Shown one piece after another: positions 1 through 5,921 of a stretch of 19,083 bases of DNA. The notes beneath the pieces were generated by a model. The model worked only from the letters and a program-made list of their open reading frames with translations, did no database searches and had not been told where the DNA came from. Origin of the DNA: Paracoccaceae bacterium (GTDB lineage: Bacteria > Pseudomonadota > Alphaproteobacteria > Rhodobacterales > Rhodobacteraceae); NCBI GenBank assembly GCA_021648225.1, contig JAKITE010000045.1:1-19083 (forward strand). Direction: 5' to 3'. Made by a program: the position numbers and the translations under genes. Numbering within the stretch: position 1 is the first letter of the stretch; every line of letters starts with the position of its first letter.

Positions 1-868
1 GATAATCGCCCGGGCCAAGCGGTTTACCGCAAAGATCAGCAAAAGAGGCCCGCGCCACGCCGTTATGAAAAGCAGGGATCACCAGATTGCGGGTCTTGCG
101 TTTCAGGGTCAGGGGTTTTGCAGGCACTCCGGCCAGAACATCCCAGCGATTATCAAGGCATTTTGTAGCCACTGCCCCCAGCGGCGTGTGATAATTGATT
201 TTGCCGCTCAGCCGGTTTTGGCGGTGGTCATCGCCATCCTCGATATGAAATACCTCCAACTTGTCTTTGATTTTTTCAATAAACGGCACAAAAAGCTGCC
301 TGTTCAGCCCGTCTTTATACAGATCATCAGGGTGGCGATTCGAGGTCGCCACGATAATCACCCCGCGCGCAAACAGCTTTTCAAACAGCCGCCCGACAAT
401 CATTGCGTCAGCAATATCGCTGATTTGCATTTCGTCAAAACATAGCAAAGCCGCAGAATCGGCAATGCGCTGGCTGACTTGCACAATCGGGTCTTTGACC
501 CCGTGTTGGCGCGCGATGTGGATGCCTTCGTGCACCTCTTGCATAAAGCCGTGAAAATGCACGCGGCGTTTGGGTTCAACGGGGGCGTTTTCAAAAAACA
601 GGTCCATCAACATGGATTTACCACGCCCGACCCCGCCATACATATACAGCCCGGGAATTGCAGATTCAGCAATGTTTTCCCGCCCCCAGCCAAAAATCCC
701 GAGACCGATTTTCTTGGGTTTGACAGGGTTATAATCTTTTAGCCGATTATGCAGAATTTGCAGCTTTTCCACAGCCAGCCGCTGGCCTGCATCGTCATTT
801 AGCGTGCCATCACGCAGCATGTCGCGATAGGCGTGTAACGGGCCGGGATGGGTCTGCATTTTGTTCAT
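1..868 (-). CDS. zapE: Cell division protein ZapE (AFG1-like ATPase), C-terminus cut by window edge
   Basis: This is an AFG1/LACE1-family P-loop ATPase. In E. coli the family member ZapE associates with the division machinery and affects Z-ring stability. The visible 289 residues show Walker A GGVGRGKS (residues 78-85), Walker B LLCFDE followed by MQISDIADA (141-155), and the family segment TSNRHPDDLYKDGLNR followed by QLFVPFI (175-197). The frame is open through the left edge, so the last part of the protein is missing; family members are usually about 350-400 residues. The start is ATG at 868 with an in-frame TGA just upstream; a second in-frame ATG at 859 is possible because neither has a clear ribosome site. 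The gene lies downstream of the YeeE pair on the same strand, separated by about 190 bases with two hairpins, so it probably has its own promoter. Confidence 0.93.
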   Translation of the reverse strand, partial: MNKMQTHPGPLHAYRDMLRDGTLNDDAGQRLAVEKLQILHNRLKDYNPVKPKKIGLGIFGWGRENIAESAIPGLYMYGGVGRGKSMLMDLFFENAPVEPKRRVHFHGFMQEVHEGIHIARQHGVKDPIVQVSQRIADSAALLCFDEMQISDIADAMIVGRLFEKLFARGVIIVATSNRHPDDLYKDGLNRQLFVPFIEKIKDKLEVFHIEDGDDHRQNRLSGKINYHTPLGAVATKCLDNRWDVLAGVPAKPLTLKRKTRNLVIPAFHNGVARASFADLCGKPLGPGDY

Positions 869-996
869 TTCAGCCAATCATACTCCGTACTTTGTTTATC
901 GTATTCACTTTTGGCGGTGCAATCAACGCCTGCCGGCCTTTTGATTTTCCCGCCAATTATGAATGGCTGATGCTGTCTGGTATGTGCAGAGGTAAT

Positions 997-1056
997 CAGG
1001 TGATTCAGTATTCACCTGGCATCCGGGACCGCAAACCGGATGGAGCGGTCCCGGGT
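997..1056 (-). terminator. Two tandem perfect hairpins between the YeeE pair and zapE
   Basis: The first encountered by minus-strand transcription is CCGGGACCGC (1023-1032) pairing with GCGGTCCCGG (1045-1054), with 1-2 more pairs possible outside. The second is CAGGTGA (997-1003) pairing with TCACCTG (1012-1018). They begin only 7 bases after the stop codon of the minus-strand membrane gene at 1063, where a 3' hairpin would sit. No run of U follows either stem, so this may be an RNA-stability or Rho-linked 3' structure rather than a classical intrinsic terminator. The stems are seen directly; the role is inferred. Confidence 0.5.
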
Positions 1057-1062
1057 AATAGT

Positions 1063-1659
1063 TTATTCCGCAGGCACCGTTTGCGGGTTGCTTGTGCCAA
1101 CGATTTTATTTGGCAGGAAAATCGCAACAGCAATAAAGACCAGACCTAGCAAAATTCCGACGATATCGCCACGCATTCCGTCAAACAAAGCGGGGTAATC
1201 AGCGTCCGGAATAGCTGCAACAGTTGCTTTGCCACCAAACATTTTGTCGAGAATTCCTGTGGATTGCACCCAGGAATAGCTGACCATATAGGCCGCAGCC
1301 CCGAGCAGCCCACCGGCAATAAAAACCATGGCATCACGTCGACCCGCCGCAGCGGCAGACAGGCTTGTACCCGGGCAATAACCTGCAACAGCCCAGCCAG
1401 CGCCCATTAACAAACCCCCGATAAATACACCGATATAGGCGGTTTTAACCGACATATGACCTACTTCGATCAGGCCCATCATCTGACCGGCGAACATCAA
1501 GGTGCTGGCAACGCCGATGGCCAAAAGAATGGTTTTCATCAAATGCAGGTTTTTCAGGTTCAACATACGCAGCATAATGCCAGGTGTGGTTGCGCCGATA
1601 CGGTCAAGGGCGACACCAAAAGCAGCCCCGATTACGATTGCAAAAATTAAAGTGGTCAT
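1063..1659 (-). CDS. YeeE/YedE half-size sulfur transport membrane protein (second of the pair)
   Basis: This is a 198-residue hydrophobic protein of the YeeE/YedE family; the full-length member TsuA imports thiosulfate through conserved cysteines. Here the family is split into two half-size proteins, and this one carries the signature GYCPGTSL with Cys95. Hydrophobic segments are visible near residues 3-20, 41-62, 73-95, 111-130 and 165-184. The start at 1659 lies 4 bases past the stop of the preceding gene. GAGGG inside the end of that gene is a suitable ribosome site, so the two are almost certainly co-translated. The hairpin pair at 997-1056 follows the stop. The substrate (thiosulfate or another reduced sulfur species) is inferred from the family only. 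Confidence 0.85.
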   Translation of the reverse strand: MTTLIFAIVIGAAFGVALDRIGATTPGIMLRMLNLKNLHLMKTILLAIGVASTLMFAGQMMGLIEVGHMSVKTAYIGVFIGGLLMGAGWAVAGYCPGTSLSAAAAGRRDAMVFIAGGLLGAAAYMVSYSWVQSTGILDKMFGGKATVAAIPDADYPALFDGMRGDIVGILLGLVFIAVAIFLPNKIVGTSNPQTVPAE

Positions 1660-1663
1660 TTGA

Positions 1664-2218
1664 TCAACCCTCTTTTCTATACATTAACATAGCGACAGGT
1701 ATCGCCGCGCCAAAGGCACCCAGCGTAAACATATAGCCGGATATGGAGGTCTGCATCAGGCCGCTCATCATGTGGCCCGAGGTGCACCCGCCTGCAAGGC
1801 GTGCGCCAAAGACAACAACAAACCCTGCAAAAAACACGACAACAAACCGTTTTATCGTTGAGTCGCCAAAATTGGCTTTCCAGATGTCGGGCATATTGCG
1901 TTCTTCTTTGCCGACCCCTTTACGGAGATAGGATGAAACGCCGGCGGCGATCATCATGGCGATAACAAACACAAAGCTGTAATTCAGCGGGTTTGCCGCG
2001 TTTTTGGCGTATTTGCCATTGCTTCTGTCAAGGTAAGCGTTGGTGGAGGAATACGATCCGTCCTCGGCTTGTGTAATGACATCCGGGCTTACGGAATCCC
2101 AGATTATGGCATCAAGAATCACAAACTGTGTCGAGACGCCAATAGGTTTTACAAGCAGCACCGCTGTCAGAAAAACCAGCCCGAGGAATACACCCCCGGT
2201 TTTCCAATTTAGTATCAT
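1664..2218 (-). CDS. YeeE/YedE half-size sulfur transport membrane protein (first of the pair)
   Basis: The protein has 184 residues from the preferred ATG at 2218, which has GGAG 7 bases upstream; an in-frame ATG at 2239 would add seven residues. The diagnostic motif GARLAGGCTSGHMMSG lies at residues 138-153, with Cys145 as the conserved cysteine. Hydrophobic segments lie near 8-24, 80-97, 124-143 and 160-179. A polar stretch at about 40-78, between the first two helices, probably faces outside. With the next gene it forms the two-protein version of YeeE. Transcription probably starts at the promoter at 2262-2290, which is overlapped by a palindrome like those bound by persulfide-responsive ArsR-type repressors. 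No sulfur dioxygenase, rhodanese or regulator gene adjoins it within the window. Confidence 0.85.
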   Translation of the reverse strand: MILNWKTGGVFLGLVFLTAVLLVKPIGVSTQFVILDAIIWDSVSPDVITQAEDGSYSSTNAYLDRSNGKYAKNAANPLNYSFVFVIAMMIAAGVSSYLRKGVGKEERNMPDIWKANFGDSTIKRFVVVFFAGFVVVFGARLAGGCTSGHMMSGLMQTSISGYMFTLGAFGAAIPVAMLMYRKEG

Positions 2219-2248
2219 TCGATTTCTCCATTCGAACATTTAATTCAT

Positions 2249-2290
2249 ATTCATAGTTTTGAATGTAAGGGGCGGAATAAGTCGATGCAA
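2249..2290 (-). promoter_or_regulatory. Promoter with overlapping ATTC-N8-GAAT operator-like palindrome
   Basis: On the minus strand a -35-like TTGCAT (2290-2285) is separated by exactly 17 bases from a -10-like TACATT (2267-2262). The palindrome ATTCA-N6-TGAAT (2249-2264) overlaps the -10 box and the expected start site, 31 bases above the YeeE start codon. From memory, ATTC-N8-GAAT is the motif reported for the persulfide-responsive repressor SqrR/BigR in Rhodobacter. Its place over the -10 box, in front of a sulfur transporter pair, fits repression lifted by sulfide or persulfide. The boxes and palindrome are seen; the regulator is inferred and is not encoded here. Confidence 0.5.
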
Positions 2291-2429
2291 GGGGTAAGTC
2301 AGCCATAATTCGATGTTTTTCCGGGTTGTAAAAAAAGGGAGAGGGCAGGATCGGCTTTGTTGTAAATGATGGTCGGGTCAAAGTATGGTTGATCCGAATT
2401 TATAAGTAATGCGCTGTTATGTGAATTGG

Positions 2430-2458
2430 TTGACTCCGGTTTAAACTCGTTATATCCA
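2430..2458 (+). promoter_or_regulatory. Candidate ffh promoter
   Basis: TTGACT (2430-2435) is a good -35 box. Possible -10 boxes are TATATC (2451-2456, 15-base spacer) or TATCCA (2453-2458, 17-base spacer). Initiation would fall near 2464, giving a leader of about 110 bases ahead of the ffh ATG at 2575. The remaining bases between the two divergent promoters (about 2291-2429) show nothing else I can name. Confidence 0.4.
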
Positions 2459-2464
2459 CCCCCT

Positions 2465-2539
2465 AACTTCCGGAAGTTTTAACCCTTCCGGTCCCCGTAT
2501 CGGGGATCGCCACCAGTCAGCGTGTTACGCCCACTGGTG
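2465..2539 (+). other. Structured 5' leader of ffh (three hairpins)
   Basis: Just below the candidate start site lies a perfect 14-base palindrome, AACTTCCGGAAGTT (2465-2478). Part of it can instead pair downstream: CCGGAAG (2470-2476) with CTTCCGG (2485-2491). Next comes TCCCCG-TAT-CGGGGA (2492-2506). The third stem is CACCAGT (2511-2517) with ACTGGTG (2533-2539), enclosing a 2x2 internal loop and a GCG/CGC stem with loop TGTTA. A T-rich stretch (2541-2555) follows before the ribosome site AAGG (2563-2566). Three successive stems, with a choice of pairing for the first, suggest a regulated leader or RNA-stability element. It lacks the conserved core of bacterial SRP RNA. The function is unknown. 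Confidence 0.45.
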
Positions 2540-2574
2540 CGTTTGTCGTTTGTTTGGCCTGAAAGGCGCAGTTG

Positions 2575-4041
2575 ATGTTTGAGAACCTGTCCGACCGCCT
2601 AGGCGGTGTTTTTGATAAACTGACCCGTCAGGGCGCGCTGTCGGATGCCGATGTGGCAACCGCCCTGCGCGAGGTCCGCGTGGCATTGCTTGAGGCGGAT
2701 GTTTCGCTGCCTGTCGCACGCGATTTTGTCAAAGCCGTGCAGGAAAAGGCCACCGGCCAGCAGGTTACCAAATCTATTACCCCCGGCCAACAGGTTGTCA
2801 AAATTGTTAATGACGAATTGGCGGCGATGCTGGGCAGCGATGATCCAAAAGCGGCCGAGCTGAAAATTGACAATCCGCCAACCCCGATTTTGATGGTGGG
2901 TTTGCAGGGGTCTGGTAAAACCACCACGACAGCTAAGCTGGCCAAACGGCTGACGGAAAAAGAAAACAAACGGGTGCTGATGGCCAGCCTCGATATTTAC
3001 CGCCCTGCCGCGATGCATCAGCTGGCAGTATTAGGCACGCAAATCGGTGTGGATACCCTGCCGATTGTCGAGGGCCAAACCGCCGTGCAAATCGCCAAAC
3101 GTGCCAAACAACAGGCGACCCTTGGCGGTTACGATGTTTATATGCTTGATACCGCGGGTCGGTTGTCAATTGATGACACCCTGATGGCCGAGGTTGAAGC
3201 CGTGCGCGAGGCCACAAAACCCCGCGAAACATTGTTGGTGGTTGATGGGCTTACCGGCCAGGACGCGGTGCATACTGCTGAAAATTTTGATGATCGTATC
3301 GGAATTTCGGGTGTGGTTCTAACCCGTATGGATGGCGACGGGCGCGGTGGTGCGGCGCTGTCGATGCGCGCCATCACCGGCAAACCGATCAAATTTGTTG
3401 GTCTCGGCGAAAAAATGGACGCGCTGGAGGAATTTGACCCGAGCCGTGTTGCTGGCCGAATTCTGGGCATGGGCGACATTGTCGGCCTTGTTGAAAAGGC
3501 ACAGGAAACCATTGAGGCCGAGCAAGCCGAACGCATGATGAAGCGGTTCCAGAAAGGGTTGTTCAACATGAACGACCTTAAATCGCAACTGGAACAAATG
3601 CAAAAAATGGGCGGCATGGAAGGCTTGATGGGCATGATGCCCGGCATGGGTAAAATGAAAAAACAGATGGATGCGGCGGGCATGGATGACCGTGTGATCA
3701 CGCGCCAGATTGCGCTGATCCAATCCATGACCAAACGCGAACGCGCCAACCCAAAATTGCTGCAAGCCAGCCGCAAGAAACGGATTGCCAAAGGTTCCGG
3801 CATGGAGGTCTCGGACCTCAACAAATTGCTGAAAATGCAGCGCCAGATGGGCGATATGATGAAAAAGATGGGCAAAATGGGCAAAAAAGGCCTGATGCGT
3901 CAAGGCATGGGCGCCTTGATGGGCAAAGGTGCCGGTTCTGCGCAACAAGGCATGCCGGGTGTGCCCCCGGGCGGAATGCCTGATTTTGGTGCGGGTGGCG
4001 GATTGCCGTCTGATTTGAGCGGGTTTGGGAAAAAGAAATGA
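2575..4041 (+). CDS. ffh: Signal recognition particle protein Ffh (SRP54)
   Basis: Ffh is the SRP GTPase. It binds 4.5S RNA and signal sequences of nascent membrane proteins and docks on FtsY. The 488 residues contain the N domain (about 1-95) and then the G domain: GLQGSGKT (109-116), DTAGR (192-196), TRMDG (250-254) and GLGEKMDALEEFDP (276-289). The methionine-rich M domain starts near 300 and holds the RNA-binding stretch SMTKRERANPKLL plus SRKKRIAKGSG. It ends in a Gly/Met/Pro-rich tail, PSDLSGFGKKK. The start is ATG at 2575, with AAGG 8 bases upstream; a TTG just before it is not preferred. The TGA overlaps the next gene's ATG (ATGA), and the end of ffh supplies that gene's ribosome site. 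A diverged copy of the last 39 bases recurs at 4694-4732. Confidence 0.98.
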   Translation: MFENLSDRLGGVFDKLTRQGALSDADVATALREVRVALLEADVSLPVARDFVKAVQEKATGQQVTKSITPGQQVVKIVNDELAAMLGSDDPKAAELKIDNPPTPILMVGLQGSGKTTTTAKLAKRLTEKENKRVLMASLDIYRPAAMHQLAVLGTQIGVDTLPIVEGQTAVQIAKRAKQQATLGGYDVYMLDTAGRLSIDDTLMAEVEAVREATKPRETLLVVDGLTGQDAVHTAENFDDRIGISGVVLTRMDGDGRGGAALSMRAITGKPIKFVGLGEKMDALEEFDPSRVAGRILGMGDIVGLVEKAQETIEAEQAERMMKRFQKGLFNMNDLKSQLEQMQKMGGMEGLMGMMPGMGKMKKQMDAAGMDDRVITRQIALIQSMTKRERANPKLLQASRKKRIAKGSGMEVSDLNKLLKMQRQMGDMMKKMGKMGKKGLMRQGMGALMGKGAGSAQQGMPGVPPGGMPDFGAGGGLPSDLSGFGKKK

Positions 4042-4553
4042 CCTTCGCCCCATTTGAAACAGATAACCTGATTATACGCATGCCTGTGATGGCAGATTTT
4101 GACGCTATGGCAGAATTTTTGGCTGAAGAACGCTCCAGCGGTGTTGGGGGGCCGATGAATCGTGCAGCAGCATGGCGCACATTTGCAACAGATTTTGGTC
4201 ATTGGCATATTCGTGGTTACGGGATGTTTGCCGTTGAAGAAAAAGTCAGCGGTAAAACCGCTGGTATGGTGGGCTTCTGGAACCCTGAAGGCTGGCCAGA
4301 AGTTGAAATGGGCTGGACAGCCTATACCGGTTTTGAGGGCAAAAGCATTGCTTTTGAGGCAGCTAAACGGGTTCGGCAACATGCCTATGATGATCTTGGC
4401 TGGAACACGCTTGTAAGCATAATTTTGCCCGATAATACGCGGTCAATCACATTGGCTGAACGATTAGGCGCAAAATTTGAAAAAAACTGGACATCTCCGG
4501 GTGGCACCGATGCGTTAATCTATCGCCATCCGGCGCCGGAGGCTTTGCAATGA
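4038..4553 (+). CDS. GNAT-family acetyltransferase 1 (RimJ/RimL-like), altered acetyl-CoA loop
   Basis: This 171-residue protein has the GNAT acetyltransferase fold: TDNLIIR near the N-terminus, GHWHIRGYGMFAVEE (54-68), and a C-terminal LAERLGA. It resembles the second acetyltransferase at 5064-5588 over its full length, though fewer than half the residues appear identical. The acetyl-CoA pyrophosphate loop is unusual: where the second copy reads RGFEGKGYATEA, this one reads TGFEGKSIAFEA, losing the loop arginine and a glycine (T97, S103). That may mean reduced or changed activity. The ATG overlaps the ffh stop and its own stop overlaps the next start (ATGA), so it is translationally coupled. 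The substrate is unknown; related proteins acetylate protein N-termini or small molecules. Confidence 0.85.
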   Translation: MTFAPFETDNLIIRMPVMADFDAMAEFLAEERSSGVGGPMNRAAAWRTFATDFGHWHIRGYGMFAVEEKVSGKTAGMVGFWNPEGWPEVEMGWTAYTGFEGKSIAFEAAKRVRQHAYDDLGWNTLVSIILPDNTRSITLAERLGAKFEKNWTSPGGTDALIYRHPAPEALQ

Positions 4554-4732
4554 CCCCTGATCAAACCCGCGCCGCTGAAATCCTGAAAAGTCACCGCGAA
4601 AGTATTGACCGGCTGGATTCGATCTTTGTTTACACATTAGGTGCGCAGTTCAAACACACCCAAGCGGTCGGAGAGTTACCGGCGGAGAGAGTTCTGCCAT
4701 CTGATTTGTCAGGGTTTGGGAGAAAAAAATGA
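4550..4732 (+). pseudogene. Truncated chorismate mutase fused in frame to a copy of the ffh 3' end
   Basis: The first 43 codons match the N-terminus of the intact chorismate mutase at 5585 with only four amino-acid differences. After ...TQAVGEL the reading switches through PAERV to LPSDLSGFGRKK, which matches the last 12 residues of Ffh (one difference), and ends at the same relative TGA. The 60-residue product lacks the residues equivalent to E. coli K39, R51 and E52, and the R28 equivalent is Gln, so it cannot be an active mutase. It begins in the ATGA overlap with acetyltransferase 1 and ends in an ATGA overlap with the NIPSNAP gene, just as the parent genes do. The open frame has survived divergence, perhaps because it links translation of its neighbours. 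Confidence 0.85.
4694..4732 (+). repeat. Diverged direct repeat of the ffh 3' terminus (39 bases)
   Basis: Bases 4694-4732 align without gaps to 4003-4041, the end of ffh, with 7 mismatches. The copy retains the stop codon, the ATGA overlap and the purine-rich ribosome site. One change converts GGGAA to GGGAG (4718-4722), 6 bases ahead of the next ATG, a better Shine-Dalgarno sequence. A shared GGCGGA lies a little upstream of both copies, so the duplicated stretch may have been slightly longer. Confidence 0.8.
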
Positions 4733-5067
4733 TTACCTGTTCGCTCACATACACCATCGACCCGAACAAAGTTTCTGAGTTCGAAAACTATGCAAAAATG
4801 TGGATTCATCTTATCAATAAGATGGGCGGCACCCATCATGGTTATTGGCTGCCCTCTGAAGGACCCAACGACATCGCTTATTGCCATTTCTCATTCCCGA
4901 CGCTTGCTGACTATGAAAAATATCGGGTTCGGATGGCACAAGATGCGGATTGTCAGGCTGCTTATGCCTATGCGCTCAAGACCCAATGTATTATCCGCTA
5001 TGATCGCAGCTTTACCCGGCCTGTTCTAACTGGCGCTTCGCCAAAAGAATTGGGGTTGCTGCCGTGA
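4729..5067 (+). CDS. NIPSNAP-family protein
   Basis: This is a 112-residue protein of the NIPSNAP family, small ferredoxin-like (dimeric alpha-beta barrel) proteins of mostly unknown role. Recognisable features are the start ITCSLTYTIDPNKVSEFE, the central GGTHHGYWLPSEGPNDIAY, and the C-terminal RYDRSFTRPVL. Its ATG overlaps the stop of the chimeric pseudogene. The ribosome site GGGAG (4718-4722) lies inside the duplicated ffh tail, so it uses the translation-start signal that once belonged to ffh. Its stop overlaps the next start (ATGA at 5064). Whether it originally followed ffh directly or came in with the rearranged segment cannot be decided here. No catalytic assignment is made. Confidence 0.8.
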   Translation: MITCSLTYTIDPNKVSEFENYAKMWIHLINKMGGTHHGYWLPSEGPNDIAYCHFSFPTLADYEKYRVRMAQDADCQAAYAYALKTQCIIRYDRSFTRPVLTGASPKELGLLP

Positions 5068-5588
5068 CCAATATTCCTACTCTTATTACCGACCGGTTGG
5101 TATTGCGCGCGCTCAAAGCCGACGATTTTCCAGTCTTTGCCGAATTTTACGCCTCGGACCGCGCGAAATTCATTGGTGGTCCGGCCACCGAAGCGCAGGC
5201 ATGGCGCTTTATGGCCTGTGAAATCGGTCACTGGGCCTTGCGCGGGTATGGCCGCTGGGCGGTTGAGGAAATCTCTACTGGCCAGTTTTGCGGGTTGATT
5301 GGCCTGTGGTATCCGATGGATTGGCCCGAGCCTGAAATTGGCTGGGATTTGATGCGTGGTTTTGAGGGCAAAGGTTATGCCACCGAGGCCGCATTGGCGG
5401 CGCGGGAACATGCCTATACCACCCTTGGCTGGACCACTGCGATCAGTCTGGTTGCGCCAGAAAACTACGGTTCGCGCGCAGTTGCCCAACGTATGGGTGC
5501 CAGCCGTGACGGCGACTTTGTGCATGAAAAATTCGGCCCAACAGAGATTTGGCGTCATGTGCCTGCAGATCAGGTGGTGGCGCAATGA
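5064..5588 (+). CDS. GNAT-family acetyltransferase 2 (RimJ/RimL-like)
   Basis: This 174-residue GNAT acetyltransferase has an intact acetyl-CoA loop, RGFEGKGYA (98-106). Other family-like segments are TDRLVLRAL (9-17), GHWALRGYGRWAVEE (55-69) and the NYGSRAVAQRMGA stretch near the C-terminus. It is a divergent relative of the product of 4038-4553. Both genes are followed by chorismate mutase sequence through the same ATGA junction, which points to duplication of an acetyltransferase-mutase unit or to combination of two alleles. The start overlaps the NIPSNAP stop and the end overlaps the chorismate mutase start. The substrate is unknown. Confidence 0.88.
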   Translation: MTNIPTLITDRLVLRALKADDFPVFAEFYASDRAKFIGGPATEAQAWRFMACEIGHWALRGYGRWAVEEISTGQFCGLIGLWYPMDWPEPEIGWDLMRGFEGKGYATEAALAAREHAYTTLGWTTAISLVAPENYGSRAVAQRMGASRDGDFVHEKFGPTEIWRHVPADQVVAQ

Positions 5589-5887
5589 CCCCTGACCAAA
5601 CCCGAGCCGCTGAAATCCTTCAATCCCACCGCGAGAGCATTGACCGGCTGGATTCGATCCTTGTTTACACATTGGGTGAGCGGTTCAAACATACCCAAGC
5701 GGTGGGCGAGTTGAAGGCGTTGCATGATTTGCCCGCATCTGACCCCGCGCGTGAAGCGACACAAATTGCAAGACTGGAAGAATTGGCCGGCAAGGCCGAT
5801 CTTGATCCGGTTTTTGCCAAGAAATTCCTGAACTTCGTTATATCCGAGGTCATCAGGCATCACGAGAACACTAAAAACAACAAATAA
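5585..5887 (+). CDS. Chorismate mutase, AroQ class
   Basis: The enzyme converts chorismate to prephenate for phenylalanine and tyrosine synthesis; 100 residues, the normal size of a stand-alone all-helical AroQ mutase. Measured against E. coli numbering with a constant shift of five, the active-site residues are present: Arg16 (R11), Arg33 (R28), Lys44 (K39), Asp53 (D48), Arg56 (R51) and Glu57 (E52). The Q88 position appears to be His93, in the segment SEVIRHHE. The chosen start is the ATG overlapping the acetyltransferase stop (ATGA). A longer reading would run into the acetyltransferase gene. It is followed by rpsP after 34 bases. A truncated copy exists at 4550-4732. Confidence 0.92.
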   Translation: MTPDQTRAAEILQSHRESIDRLDSILVYTLGERFKHTQAVGELKALHDLPASDPAREATQIARLEELAGKADLDPVFAKKFLNFVISEVIRHHENTKNNK

Positions 5888-5921
5888 CGCGGCTGATCCC
5901 GCACCTTAAGGAGAATACAAA

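Noticed and set aside
892..1149. Plus-strand open frame of 85 codons between zapE and the YeeE pair
   Set aside because: It covers the hairpin pair and the 3' end of the YeeE gene, lacks a ribosome site and resembles no family.
2465..2539. SRP (4.5S) RNA gene next to ffh
   Set aside because: The stems are present but the conserved SRP RNA core (the GGAA tetraloop region with its asymmetric loop) is not; it is better treated as an ffh leader.
3138..4053. Long minus-strand open frames opposite ffh
   Set aside because: They are antisense to an intact, fully recognisable ffh and have no recognisable domains.
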